Positions 1 to 48,900 of a DNA stretch of 64,000 nt are shown here, in pieces (positions within the stretch are counted from its first letter, which is position 1; every line of letters begins with the position of its first letter). The notes beneath the pieces are model-generated. The model did not search any database and was not told the origin of the DNA. It was given only the letters and a program-made list of their open reading frames with translations. The position numbers and the translations under genes are program-made. The DNA comes from Plotosus lineatus (taxonomy: Eukaryota; Chordata; Actinopteri; Siluriformes; Plotosidae): the NCBI GenBank assembly GCA_024760905.1, contig CM045729.1:47835580-47899579 (forward strand). Reading direction: 5' to 3'.

Positions 1-2468
1 AGCAAAGCTAAAAGCTTAGGAGCAGGGTTTAAGCTCTTTTATCATGGTGTGGATGGGAAGAGAAATGGAGTAGGAGTCATCTTGAAGGAGGAGTTTGTCA
101 GGAATGTTCTAGAAGTGAAAAGAGTGTCAGACAGAGTGATGAGTCTCAAGTTAGAAATTGAAGGCGTGATGTTCAATGTTGTTAGTGCTGATGCCCCACA
201 GACAGGATGTGAGCTAGAAGAGAAGTGGAGATTCTGGAGCGAGTAAGATGAAGTGATGCAGAGAAGAAAAAGGAGCATAGGGTGACTTATAAAAGTGGAG
301 GTAGGAGCACACAGGTAGACTACATCTTGTGTAGGCGATGTAATTTAAAGGAAATCAGTGACTGCAAAGTAGTAGTGGGTGAGAGTGTTGCCAAACAGCA
401 TAGGATGGTGATATGCAGGATGACGCTGATGGTGAGGAAGGTGAAGAAGGCAAAGGCAGAGCAGAAAACAAAGTGGTGGAAGTTGAAAAAGCAAGAGGGT
501 CGTGTTGTCTTCAAGGAGGAGTTGAAACAGGCTTTGGGTGGTCAGGAGGTGCTTCCAGATGACTGCACAAATACAGCAACTGTGATCAGGGACATAGGTA
601 AGAGAGTACTTGGTGTGTCCTCTGGAAGGAAAGTAGATAAGGAGACTTGGTGGTGGAATGAGGAAGTGCGTACAAAAGAAAGAGGTTAGCTAAGAAGAAG
701 TGGGACACAGAGAGGACCGAAGAGAGTGAACAGGAGTACAGGGAGACAAAGCGTAAGGCGAAAGTAGCAGTGGCTAAGGCCAAACAGAGTGCGTATGATG
801 ACTTGTATGATAAGTTGGACAGTAGGGAGGGAGAAAATGATCTATACAGGTTGGCACAGCAGAGAGATAGAGATGGGAAAGACGTGCAGCAAATTAGATT
901 GATAAAGGACAGAGAGGGAAATGTATTGACTGATGACAGAAGTGTGCTGGGAAGATGGAAAGAGTACTTTGAAGAGCTGATGAATGAGGAAAATGAGAGA
1001 GAAAAAGGAGTAGAAGAGGTGACCATTGAGGAGCAGGAAGTAGAAAAGATTAGTAAGGGTGAAGTGAGGAGGGCACTGAAGAGGATGAAAAATGGAAAGG
1101 CAGTTGGTCCTGATGATATATCTGTGGAGGCTGACAAGAACATTCAACAAGGTCTTAGAGAGTGAGCAGATGCCAGAGGAATGGAGGAGAAGTGTGCTGG
1201 TGCCCGTTTTTAAGAACAAGGGAGACGTGCAGAGTTGCGGCAACTACAGAGGGATAAAGTTGATGAGCCATACGATGAAGTTATGGGAAAGAATAGTGGA
1301 AGCTAGACTAAGGGCAGAGGTCAGCATTTGTGAACAACAGTTTGGTTTCATGCCAAGAAAGAGCACCACAGATGCAGTGTTTGCTTTGAGGATGTTAATA
1401 GAGAAGTACAGAGAAGGTCAGAGGGAACTGCACTGTGCCTTTGTGGATCTGGAAAAAGGATATGACAGGGTGCCAAGAGAAGAACTGTGGTATTGCACGA
1501 GGAAGTCTGGAGTGGCAGAGAAGTATGTCAGAGTGGTGCAGGACATGTATGAGAGATGTAAGACAGTGGTGACGAATTCAAGGTGGAGGTGGGACTGCAT
1601 CAAGGATCATCTCTGAGCCCCTTCTTGTTTGGGATGGTGATGGACAGGCTGACAGACGAGGTTAGGCAAGAATCTCCATGGACTATGATGTTTGCAGATG
1701 ACATTGTGATCTGTCGTGAGAACAAGCAGAGATCAAGTGGAGGAAAATCTAGAGAGGTGGAGGTATGCCCTGGAAAGGAGAGGAATGAAGGTTAGCCTCA
1801 GAAAATCAGAATACATGTGTGTGAATGAAAAGGACCCAGGATGTTACAGGAAGCAGAGATAACGAAGGTGGAGGATTTTAAGTACTTTGGCTCAACAATC
1901 CAGAGCAATGGAGAGTGTGGAAAAGAGGTGAAGAAGTGTGTGCAGGTGGGCTGGAATGGTTGGAGAAAAGTATCCGGTGTGATGTGCGATAGGAGAGTGT
2001 CAGCAAGAATAAAAGGAATAGTGTACAAGACGGTGGTGAGACCAGCGATGTTGTATGGCCTAGAAACAGTGGCGCTGAGGAAAAGGCAGGAGGCAGAGCT
2101 GGAGGTAGCAGAGATGAAAATGCTGAGGTTTTCTCTGGGAGTAACGAGGATGGATAGGATCAGAAATGAGTACATCAGAGGGACAGCCCATGTAAGATGT
2201 TTTGGAGACAAAGTCAGAGAGGCTAGATTGAGATGGTTTGGACATGTACAGAGGAGGGATAGTGAGTATATTGGCAGTAGGATGCTGAGGTTGGAACTAC
2301 CAGGCAGAAGGCCTCGAGGAAGACCAAAGAAGAGATTTATGGATGTGGTGAAGGAAGACATGAAGGTCATTGGAATAAGAGAAGAAGATGCAGAGGATAG
2401 GGTGAGATGGAGGCAGATGATTTGCTGTGGCGACCCCTGAAGGGAACAGCTGAAAGGAAAAGAAGAAG
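1..2468 (+). mobile_element. RTE-clade LINE copy R1, decayed, cut by window edge
   Basis: This is a non-LTR retrotransposon with an AP-type endonuclease followed by a reverse transcriptase. The endonuclease remnant (49-460) includes DGKRNGVGVILKEE and TQVDYILCRR. Near 260 about 180 bp found in the copy at 43272 are missing, including the GADFNGHVG active-site block. The RT is spread over several frames from about 1050: VDLEKGYDRVP, HQGSSLSP and the catalytic MMFADDIVIC. The C-terminus (1841-2440) ends CCGDP followed by the short 3' end gaagggaacagctgaaagg and gaagaagat. Frameshifts and stops make it inactive. Its 5' end is off the left edge. Confidence 0.88.
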
Positions 2469-2483
2469 ATACACACACACACA

Positions 2484-2602
2484 CAGGGATCGCTCATTTT
2501 CTCGCGGTTAATGGGCACTGAGACCCCCCTCACGACCGCTGATTTCTGCAAAGTATAAGTAAAGAGACCCCCCTGACTGACTTATACATACATGTATATA
2601 TG
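2484..2602 (+). mobile_element. MITE-B copy B1, left-end fragment
   Basis: The sequence begins cagggatcgctcatttt and matches the left ends of the TA-flanked repeats at 5858, 38120 and 49860 for about 118 nt. It then stops where an RTE 3' end in the opposite orientation begins. The right half of the MITE is not present. Confidence 0.7.
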
Positions 2603-2702
2603 TATTTCTTCTTCTTCTTTTCCTTTAGGCTTTTCCCTTCAGGGGTCGCCACAGCGAATCATCTGCCTCAATCTCACCCTATCCTTTGCATCTTCTTCTC
2701 TT
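2603..2702 (-). mobile_element. RTE-clade LINE, 3'-terminal fragment
   Basis: About 100 nt match, in reverse, the last part of the RTE ORF and its 3' end: cttcttcttcttttccttt, then ggggtcgccacagcgaatc. It is a strongly 5'-truncated insertion inside MITE-B copy B1. Confidence 0.8.
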
Positions 2703-2792
<90 letters not shown>

Positions 2793-2805
2793 ACACACAC
2801 ACACA
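2703..2805. repeat. Compound (CA)n(TA)n(CA)n microsatellite
   Basis: Alternating AC, then a long TA run interrupted by two ATG units, then AC again. It abuts the direct repeat that flanks the R2-like LINE. Confidence 0.95.
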
Positions 2806-2900
2806 CCTTGGCTTTGAGCTTTCATTTGTTTTTTTAATTTCATTTGGAAGGTTGCACATTCTTCATCCTTATTAGAAACCTATTGGTTTCACACCAAAAT
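2806..2900 (+). repeat. Left direct repeat flanking the R2-like LINE
   Basis: This segment begins ccttggctttgagctttcat and ends at cacaccaaaat. It recurs at 4211-4287 with few changes. The left copy has about 17 extra T/A-rich bases. It is read as the target-site duplication of the LINE between them, or as part of an older repeat. Confidence 0.8.
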
Positions 2901-4201
2901 CATCTATGCTGTCCCATTATCCACAATAGAGATCTTGGAGAGGAAAATCAGTAACCACCTCCGAGGATGGCTGGGGTTACCAAAGAGCCTAAGTAGCATT
3001 GCACTCTATGGGCGCAATAACAAATTGCAGCTGCCCGGTTACCAGAGCTAGAGAGGTGGTGCTGTACAGGGACTCAAGCGATCTAAACATTTCGAATACT
3101 GGAATCCAAGTGAGGACGGGCAGGAAGTGGAAGGCGGAAGAGGCCATTCAAATGGCGGCGAGGAGAGGAGGCGCCTGGTCCAAGATGAGGTGAGAGCTGC
3201 TGTGGAGGGAAGAAGATCCTGCAAGGCGGTGGGCATGAGACAACAGGGAGCCTGGACAAGCACTTGAGAAGAAAGTAACCTGGACTGAGATCTGGAAAGC
3301 TGAGTCTCACCGCATCAGATTTCTCATCCAGGCAGTGTACGATGTGCTGCCTAGTCCATCGAACCTGCACACTTGGGGCTTAGCGGAGTCACCAGCTTGC
3401 CCATTGTGTTCCAAGAGAGGCACCTTAGAACATGTCCTAAGCTGTTGCACCACAGCATTGGGAGAAGGGTGCTATCGGTGGAGGCATTACCAAGGCCTGA
3501 AGACAATTGCCGAGGCCATCAGCATAGGATTGGCTTGGGCAAAATAATTCCGCCCCCCTAAGAACATAATTTCCTTTGTGAGGGCTGGGGAGCAGGCTGC
3601 CCCAGCTAACAGACCACCAGCAGGCATTTTGACCTCTGCAAGAGACTGGCACCTGTTAGTGGATCTTGAACACCAGTTGAAGTTCCCTAGCCATATTGCG
3701 GTCACCACCCTCCGTCCTGACATTGTCCTTGTGTCAGAGGCCACCAAGCAAGTGACGCTGCTGGAGTTGACTGTCCTGAGAAGACCGCCTGGAAGAAGCC
3801 TTTGAGAGGAAGCATTCCAAGTACACGGGACTGGCGAAAGACTGTCAGCAATCAGGATGGAGGGTGAAGTGCCTTCCAGTGGAGGTTGGCTGCAGAGGCT
3901 TTGCGACCCGGTCCTTCGCCAAAGCTCTGAGTTGTCTAGGCATCGTCGGGCAACAGAGGAGAAGAGCCATCCGCAATACCACCAAAGCGGCAGAGAGGGC
4001 CTCAAGATGGCTGTGGCTCAAGAGAGGAGAACCATGGAGGCATGGTAGCTCGTGTGCCAACTGGACACAAACCAGGATCTGATCAGCCCCAGCTGGGTCA
4101 CCTGAATGAGGGTGTATGATGTTGAAAGACCCGAAACACCCAATGATTCCAGGAACATCACTGATGATGTGTCCAGTCGCATGAGTAGATGTATTTACAT
4201 A
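2901..4201 (+). mobile_element. 5'-truncated LINE with restriction-like endonuclease (R2-like group)
   Basis: The translated fragments give a LINE C-terminus: YAVPLSTIEILERK and LRGWLGLPKSLSSIALYG near 2902-3000, then AVYDVLPSPSNLHTWG near 3330. Next is the zinc knuckle CPLCSKRGTLEHVLSCC, which fits C-x2-C-x7-H-x4-C. RPDIVLVSEATKQVTLLELT (about 3710-3775) fits the PD-x14-E core of a restriction-like endonuclease. The knuckle-plus-RLE order is known from R2, NeSL, Hero and related clades; I cannot choose among them. The frame is broken several times, for instance near 3190 and 3790. The 3' UTR runs to about 4200. Confidence 0.75.
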
Positions 4202-4210
4202 ATATACACA

Positions 4211-4287
4211 CCTTGGATTTGAGCTTTCATTTGGAAGCTTGTCCATTCTTCATCCTTATTAGAAACCTATAGGTTTCACACTAAAAT
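4211..4287 (+). repeat. Right direct repeat flanking the R2-like LINE
   Basis: This repeats the segment at 2806-2900 (ccttggatttgagctttcat, then cacactaaaat), including the preceding (TA)(CA) bases. Confidence 0.8.
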
Positions 4288-4473
4288 AGATTGGTATTTC
4301 AGGTAATTATAAGTATCTTGAGTGGAGAGACAGTTGCAAATTAAAAAAGCAGCACGTTATTTTTGTGGCAGATTTGCATTTAGAATAATTCCCAAAATTT
4401 ATACCTTGGCCTCATCAAAACAAAAAATACAATACTTTGCCACATGGTTTGCATTGATTTAGGCAGGCATGGG

Positions 4474-4520
<47 letters not shown>

Positions 4521-4858
4521 AATGATTGACTAAATCTATTATTGATTGAATAAATATTTTAGTGATTAATCTATTGATTTCTTTAAAGGGATTCCATATA
4601 ATGTTTTAGCTAAACTTTCAGGAACATAAGAAAAATCCTACAACATCAGCTAATGATTACTTTGGTGTACTCAGAATCTGAATCATATAGGTGAATGATA
4701 ATTACTTCTGAACATATTTTTAACTAAGTCACATTCTCCAGTTATGCACATTTCTAATATCAGGTTACTTTTTTCCCTTTTATTTATTATTTGATTTGTT
4801 TTTTCACTTGAATTTTGTTGGTTACTGTAACTCACACACACACACACACACACACATG

Positions 4859-4922
<64 letters not shown>

Positions 4923-5073
4923 TGCACACACATGCACACACACACACACACACACACACTACTAGTAAACTAAATAAAAATGTAATCTTGTTTTTTATAC
5001 ATCACCCAAATCTTCAATTTTAACAGTGATGTTTATGTTTTATGTCTATTGTGCATATCTATATGTGACTCAC
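4288..5073. other. Non-coding intron sequence with two simple repeats
   Basis: It holds an (ATTG)n tract at 4473-4518 and a long (CA)n tract at 4832-4959. I saw no exon or transposon in the rest. It should be the beginning of the dpp10 intron that follows the 5074 exon. Confidence 0.7.
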
Positions 5074-42190
<37,117 letters not shown>

Positions 42191-42198
42191 CTGTATTG

Positions 42199-42199
<1 letters not shown>

Positions 42200-42237
<38 letters not shown>

Positions 42238-42296
42238 CCCACACATAAAAACACAAACACACACACACTCACACACACACACACACACACACACAG
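42200..42296. repeat. Compound (CA)n microsatellite next to a dpp10 acceptor
   Basis: A CA tract with several substitutions starting 10 nt beyond the exon boundary at 42190. Confidence 0.95.
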
Positions 42297-43236
42297 CAGA
42301 GAGAGAGAAGAAGAGAGTAATTTCTGAGAAATTAGTATTGAGAGAGTGAGCTGACATTCGTCTACTTGTCTCTCATTCAACACAGACTGACTGTAGCAGC
42401 TATGCAGTCATGTTTTATTAGTGATTGCTTTTATTCTTCCCCACTCAAAGCAGAAAAAAACATTCCTCCCTTCCCACACTTGCCACCAATAATTGTTTCT
42501 TCGTGAGCAGTCAATCATGCAAACAGCACATTTAAGTTATTATGTGTCTGTACCAGATAAAAAATCTGAAAATGTAAACCAAATGCTGTAAATACAGAGA
42601 AGCGTTATGATTGGCTGTGAAGCAAAGAGAGCAGAGTTCAACGGATAACTCAAATTTTAGGAATACAATCCCCTATAATGAGAATAGCACAGTAACTCCC
42701 GAATTTGTTTGTTTGTATCAGTGATTATAACTTTTTTTTCTCACAATATGACAATAACCACAGAGTTCGAAAAGAACTGAAGTCATGAAATGTCTGTTTT
42801 CAGAAAATGTTCCACTGAATCTGCACTTTCACCATCACGGCAAAGGTTTTTCAAACTGTGACTCTGACTACACGCTATAAGACTACACAAAGGACTCAAA
42901 GTCAAACCAGTGCATTATGTTTCACTGATCAATCTCCAAAAGTGTGACGCACTGAGCTCTTCAGTTTGACAAAAGAAAAGAAAGAGAGAACGAAAATTGT
43001 GAAGTGCACTATTTGGTGAATGTTTTTGGTCACCTTACCACCACTAACTCACATATTTACCCTCATCACAAAAGTGAAAATATGCTGATATACTGTATGC
43101 CATTGTACCAAGATTTGACTTGCTTGACACCTTATGCTTTTTCTTCTAAAAAAATATATACAGTACACTATATCCAAAAAAGTATTATTTATGATTTGGG
43201 TGATTTTACAAGAAGATAGTAGTTTTATTGTACAAC
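42297..43236. other. Non-coding sequence upstream of the dpp10 membrane exon
   Basis: No first exon, promoter or repeat could be supported. Confidence 0.6.
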
Positions 43237-43270
<34 letters not shown>

Positions 43271-43271
43271 G
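43237..43271. repeat. (AAT)n tract at the 5' side of RTE copy R5
   Basis: About 11 AAT units directly before the LINE. A similar tract lies at its 3' end. Confidence 0.9.
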
Positions 43272-46200
43272 TGTCCAGTGCCTCTCCCTCAAAAAAAAAC
43301 AGTGTCTCTCCCTCACGCCGGTCCCAAGCTTGGATAAATGCAGAGGGTTGTGTCAGGAAGGGCATCCAACGTAAAAACAATGGCAAACTTTATAATGCAA
43401 ATCACAAATATTACCTCCACACCGGATCGGTCGAGGCCCAGGTTAACAACGAACGCCATCAGTGCTCTTAACCAACAGGTTGCTGGTGGAAATTGGACTA
43501 CTGTGGGTCGAAGAAGGAGAGGTCAAAGAAGGAGAAGCGGGAGGCGTGTCCGTAGGCAGAGAGAGAAGAGGAACAGTATGAGTTTAGGACTGAGAGTAGG
43601 GACTTTTAATGTTGGAACTATGAAAGGAAAAGGTAGAGAGCTGGCTGACATGATGCAGTGGAGGAAGGTGGACATACTCTGTGTTCAGGAGACCAGGTGG
43701 AAAGGTAGCACGGCTAGAAGCTTAGGAGCAGGGTTTAAGCTATTTTATCATGGTGTTGATGGGAAGAGAAATGGAGTAGGAGTCATCTTGAAGGAGGGGT
43801 TTGTCAGGAATGTTCTAGAAGTGAAAAGAGTGTCAGACAGATTGATGACTCTCAGGTTAGAAATTGAAGGTGTGATGTTCAATGTTGTTAGTGCTTATGC
43901 CCCAAAGGCAGGATGTGAGCTAGAAGAGAAAGGGAGATTCTGCAGTGAGTTAGATGAGGTGATGCAGAGTACCCCCAGAAGTGAAAAAGTGGTCATTGGT
44001 GCAGACTTCAATGGCCATGTTGGTGCAGGCAACAGAGGGGACGAGGAAGTGATGGGCAGGTTTGGTAGCCAGGACAGAAACACATAAGGACAGATGTTGA
44101 TAGATTTTGCAAAAAAGGATGGAAATGGCTGTGGTAAATACTTTCTTCGAAAAGAGACAGGAGCATAGGGTGACTTATAAAAGCGGAGGTATGAGCACAC
44201 AGGTAGACTACATCTTGTGCAGGCGATGTAATTTAAAGGAAGTCAGTGACTGCAAAGTAGTAGTGAGTGAGAGTGTGACCAAACAACATAGGATGGTGGT
44301 GCGCAGGATTACGCTGATGGTGTGGAGGGTGAAGAAGGCAAAGGCAGAGCAGAAGACAAAGTGGTGGAAGCTTAAAAAGGAAGAGTGTCATGTTGTCTTC
44401 AAGGAGGAGTTGAAACAGGCTTTGAGTGGTAAGGAAGTGCTTCCAGATGACTGGACAACTACAGCTAATGTGATCAGGGAGACAGGTAGGAGAATACTTG
44501 GTGTGTCATCTGGAAGGAGAGGAGATAAGGAGACTTGGTGGTGGAATGAGGAAGTGCAGGAGTGTGTACAAAGGAAGAGGTTAGCTAAGAAGAAGTAGGA
44601 CATTGAGAAGACCAAAGAGAGTAAAGAGGAGTACAGGGCGACAGTGTAAGGCGAAAGTAGCAGTGTCAAAGGCCAAACAGAGGGCGTATGATGCTAGGTT
44701 GCACAGTAAAGGAGGGAGAAAATTATTTATACAGGTTGGCACAGCAGAGAGATAGAGATGGGAAGGATGCGCAGCAAGTTAGACGGATAAAGGACAGACA
44801 GGGAAATGTATTGACTGATGACAGTGTGCTGGGAAGATGGAAAGAGTACTTTGAAGAGCTGATGAATGAGGAAAATGAGAGAGAAAAAAGACCATTGAGG
44901 ACCAGGAAGTAGCAAAGATTAGTAAGGGTGAAGTGAGGGGGGCATTGAAGAGGATGTAGAGTGGAAAGGCAGTTGGTCCTGATGATATACCGGTGCAGGT
45001 GTGGAAGTGTCTAGGAGAGGTAGCAGTAGATTTTCTGACAAAAACATTCAACAAGGTCTTAGAGAGTGAGTAGATGCCGAAGGAATGGAGGAGAAGTGTG
45101 CTGGTGCCCATTTTCAAGAACAAAGGAGACGAATAAGAATAGTGAAAGCTAGCCTAAGGGCAGAGGTCAGCATCTGTGAACAACAGTTTGGTTTCATGCC
45201 AAGAAAGAGCACCACATGTGCAGTGTTTGCCTTGAGGATGTTAATAGAGAAGTACAGAGAAGATCAGAGGGAGCTGCATTGTGCCTTTGTGGATCTGGCG
45301 AAAGCATATGACAGGGTGTCAGGAGAAGAACTGTGGTATTGCATGAGGAAGTCTGGAGTGGCAGAGAACTATGTTCGAGTGGTGCAAGACATGTATGAGA
45401 GATGTAAGACAGTGGTGAGGTGTGCTGTCGGTGTGACAGAAGAATTCAAGGTGGAGGTGGGACTGCATCAAGGATCAGCTCTGAGCCCCTTCTTGTTTGC
45501 TATGGTGATAGACAGGCTGAAAAACGAGGTTGGACAAGAATCTCCATGTACTATCATATTTGCAGATGACATTGTGATCTGTAGTGAGAGCAGAGAACAA
45601 GTGCAGGAAAATCTAGAGAGGTGGAGGTATGCCCTGGAAAGGAGAGGAATGAAGGTTAGCCTCAGTAAGTCAGAATACATGTGTGTGAATGAGAAGGACT
45701 CAAGAGGAACGGTGAGGTTACAGGGAGCAGAGATAAGGAAGGTGGAGGATTTTAAGTACTTCGGCTCAACAATCCAGAGCAATGGAGAGTGTGGAAAAGA
45801 GGTGAAGAAGCATGTGCAGGCACGTTGTAATGGTTGGAGAAAAGTGGCTGGTGTGATGTGTGATAGGAGAGTATCAGCAGGAATGAAAAGAAAGGTTTAC
45901 AAGACGGTGATGAGGCCAGCGATGTTGTATGGTTTAGAAACAGTGGCGCTGAGGAAAAGACAGGAGGCAGAGCTGGAGGTAGCAGAGATGAAAATGTTGA
46001 GGTTCTCTCTGGGAGTAATGAGGATGGATAGGATCAGGAATGAGTACATCAGAGGGACAGCCCATGTAAGATGTTTTGGAGACAAAGTCAGAGAGGCTAG
46101 ATTGAGATGGTTTGGACATGTACAGAGGAGGGATAGTGAATATATTGGTAGTAGGATGCTGAGGTTGGAACTACCAGGCAGAATGCCTAGAGGAAGACCA

Positions 46201-46335
46201 AAGAAGAGATTTATGGATGTGGTGAAAAAAGACATGAAGGTCGTTGGCCTAAGAGAAGAAGATACAGAGGATAGGGTGAGATCGAGACAGATGATTTGCT
46301 GTGGCAACCCCTGAAGGGAACAGCCGAAAGGAAAA

Positions 46336-46336
<1 letters not shown>
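43272..46336 (+). mobile_element. RTE-clade LINE copy R5, near full length
   Basis: The most complete copy, about 3.06 kb. The leader has gccggtcccaagcttgg and gggttgtgtcaggaagggc (43345). The endonuclease ORF 43338-44087 shows LRVGTFNVGTMKGKGRELAD, QETRW and GADFNGHVGAGN; the next frame has TQVDYILCRR and KQHRMV. The middle is broken by stops and a deletion of about 65 bp near 45130. ORF 45085-46314 (409 codons) carries an intact RT core: [55 protein letters not shown], ending CCGNP. Host annotation pipelines often mislabel the endonuclease part as craniofacial development protein 2-like. Confidence 0.9.

Positions 46337-46372
<36 letters not shown>
46337..46372. repeat. (AAT)n tract at the 3' end of RTE copy R5
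   Basis: About 12 units directly after gaaaggaaaag. Confidence 0.9.
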
Positions 46373-46373
<1 letters not shown>

Positions 46374-46374
46374 C

Positions 46375-46675
46375 TGCCCATCTCAACTGACTCTGGGTGA
46401 AGGTGCGGTACACCCTAACAGATCACCAGGCCATTGCCGGCAAACACTCACACAACCATTCACACTCCCTCTCACACCTAATGATTTGAAACATCCAATT
46501 AGCTTACTGTGCATGTATTTGGACTGTGGGAGGAAATCATAGGGCCCATGAAACCCATAGAAGCACAAGGAGAGCATGTAAACTCCACTTAGAAATGCCC
46601 AAGCCTTGGAATCAAACTTAAGCCTTCTTGCTATGAGGCAGACATGCTAACCACTGCGTCACTGGGTCGTCCTAA
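46375..46675 (-). mobile_element. SINE-M copy, left arm of an inverted pair
   Basis: A full-length copy in reverse: tail (catctcaactgactctggg), cctcacacctaatgatttg, agcatgtaaactccac and head ending gctaaccactgcgtcactgg. Confidence 0.82.
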
Positions 46676-46676
46676 T

Positions 46677-46680
46677 ATTA

Positions 46681-46719
<39 letters not shown>
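46677..46719. repeat. (ATT)n tract
   Basis: About 13 units between the two inverted SINE-M copies. Confidence 0.95.
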
Positions 46720-47042
46720 GTGGCACAGGGGTGTAGTGGTTAGCACATCCGCTTCGCAGGAAGAAGGTCTTGGTTCAATTCCCACCTCGGGCGTTTCTAT
46801 GTGGAATTTGCATGTTCTCCCCGTGCTTGTGTGGGTTTCCTCTGGGTACTCCGATTTCCTCCCACAGTCCAAAACATGCACAGTAGGTTAATTGGCTGTT
46901 CCAAACCTCCCCTAGGTGTGAGTGTGATAGCCTGGGGAGCTGTCCAGGGTGTACCCTGCCATCGTACAGAGTCAGCTGAGATGGGTGCCAGCTTCCCCGT
47001 GACTCTAATTCGGATTAATCTGTTCAGAAAATGAATTAATGA

Positions 47043-47043
<1 letters not shown>
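46720..47043 (+). mobile_element. SINE-M copy, right arm of an inverted pair
   Basis: The cleanest SINE-M: head gtgtagtggttagcacatcc, box B ggttcaattcccacc, body ggaatttgcatgttctcccc, tail agctgtccagggtgtaccct, then (ATT)n. Confidence 0.85.

Positions 47044-47093
<50 letters not shown>
47044..47093. repeat. (ATT)n tract
   Basis: About 16 units after the SINE-M copy; probably its expanded 3' tail. Confidence 0.95.
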
Positions 47094-47472
47094 CATCAAA
47101 AATACAAATAGGATCTGTTTTGACAGAGATAAGCGTTTCTTTTTCTTTTTCCCATTAAAACAGACAAAATTGACAGGAATTTTAAAATTATTTTTCATGA
47201 TTTTATTCGTGTGTGGCTTCTTATTACATTATAATGGAAAAATCCTTGTGTAATCATCCATTGATCATTAAAAATAAATCCTGATAGATCTGTCAAAAAC
47301 TGTAGATGTAAGTTTTCCAACAGAGGAAAAGAAAAACAAACAAACCCAAACAAAAAAACTCACAAGAATAGAATATCATAAGGTAAAATAAATAAGTAAA
47401 TGTATAAATAAATATATGAATAATAAGCTTAAATTTACACTTTGAATTCAGACGTAAACAGTGTCTCTATAA

Positions 47473-47892
47473 TACCCCCATTTCACTGGAGCATGGCAGA
47501 CTTACGGAAGCAAAAATGTTGTCATCCACAAACGTTTCGCAATTATTCCCTCTTCTTCCATGTCATTTTGTGTCATAGTTTTTTTCAAGTCTTCCTCCAC
47601 TTCCGTATGATTCTGGTTGGCCAAAATATTCCGTGAACATGCTTTTGAAAATGTTCAAAAGCACATTCACGGAAAAAAAAAATTCTGTGAGGGTTTCGTG
47701 GGGTCACTGTGGCGTACTTTGCCGTACTTGTTCTGCACATGCTGTGAACGTTCCGAGACTGTAAGACTTTCCACTTTTCTGTAGGATTTTCACCCATTTT
47801 CCGTGTAAAAATGCCAAAGCTCTTTCGTAGACTGCGTTCCGTGCCTTTCCTCTACAATCCTTGCTTGCCGTAGTCCAGTGAAATGGGGGTAT
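47473..47892. mobile_element. Harbinger-like MITE
   Basis: A 420-bp element with perfect 18-bp inverted ends tacccccatttcactgga / tccagtgaaatgggggta and a 3-bp duplication TAA (47470-47472, 47893-47895). A second inverted pair lies inside (47631-47671, ccgtgaacatgcttttgaa against ttcaaaagcacattcacgg). A TAA duplication is typical of PIF/Harbinger. No coding capacity. Confidence 0.78.
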
Positions 47893-47895
47893 AAC

Positions 47896-48900
47896 CTTTA
47901 CATGGACTTTTTTATGATGGAATTTGAAATCTTTTTCACCGTGAAAATCACAAATAGTAGATTAACATATCTGCCAAATATATGTTTATTAGATTTTGAT
48001 CTCCACCTGAAAAGACAAATTTTGCCATCCAGCAGCCATCATAGATCAATACTTCATCATATGTTTTGATGCAAGCACCTGAATTGGGGTATAGTTTATA
48101 AAGCTTACTGAATTTAAGTAGGCATGTGATTGACAGGTAGACATGTCTACCCATACTGATTATCATCATGTTTCCCTCTTGATTCTAGAGCAGAGGCTCC
48201 AAAATGTAGGGAAACCTTCTCAAAATAAAAACAAAAAGCAAAATAATTTAATTGGATCATATAATCATATAACCAAAGTGGATTCACTGCACTTTGTGTA
48301 CTCTTATTATATTAGATAATTATTAATTTTCTTTTTTGGAGTCTGTGTTGGTGTGCATATTAAATCTTCACTAACATGCAAAGAGACCTCAGGCAGTTTT
48401 TACCAAAACAAGGATGGAGAGAAGTAAGCAGTTGGGATCGTTGGCACTCAAATATGAGACACACAGGAGGGGTTTGATTGAACACAAGACTTTTCAGCTG
48501 AGTAGAATACATAAATACAAAATCAAAAAAAGGTTCCATGTAATACTAAAAAAAACCCTGTAACATGAATATTTTAAACATGAATCGAAACCTGACCAAA
48601 AAATTCAATTATCCCGCAAAACAATATAAATTATGATAAATGGTTCCTTTACTTAGCCAAGTTGGGTTTATTTACTATTCTGTGTTATTAGAGTTGTGGG
48701 TTAGAGGCACTGTGTTATTAGCTTTGTGTGTGCTGTTAGCTGGTTGGGGAGATTACATTACTGATGGCAGGAAAGGATGATGAATAATCCTTCCTCCTAA
48801 GCAAACCCTGCGGGCAGCATTACAGCCATCTGCTGATCTCAGAACTGCTGCAGCACCAAAGAGTCGTTCATTATGGAACAGAATTCATAAATAAACAGCC
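47896..48900. other. Non-coding, nothing recognised
   Basis: AT-rich unique-looking DNA. Confidence 0.6.

Noticed and set aside
4473..4518. CRISPR-like regular repeat
   Set aside because: Pure tetranucleotide repeat with no spacers, in a eukaryotic intron.
45085..46314. 409-codon ORF as a possible host gene
   Set aside because: It is the RT and C-terminus of RTE copy R5, matched by copies at 1, 35894 and 38501.
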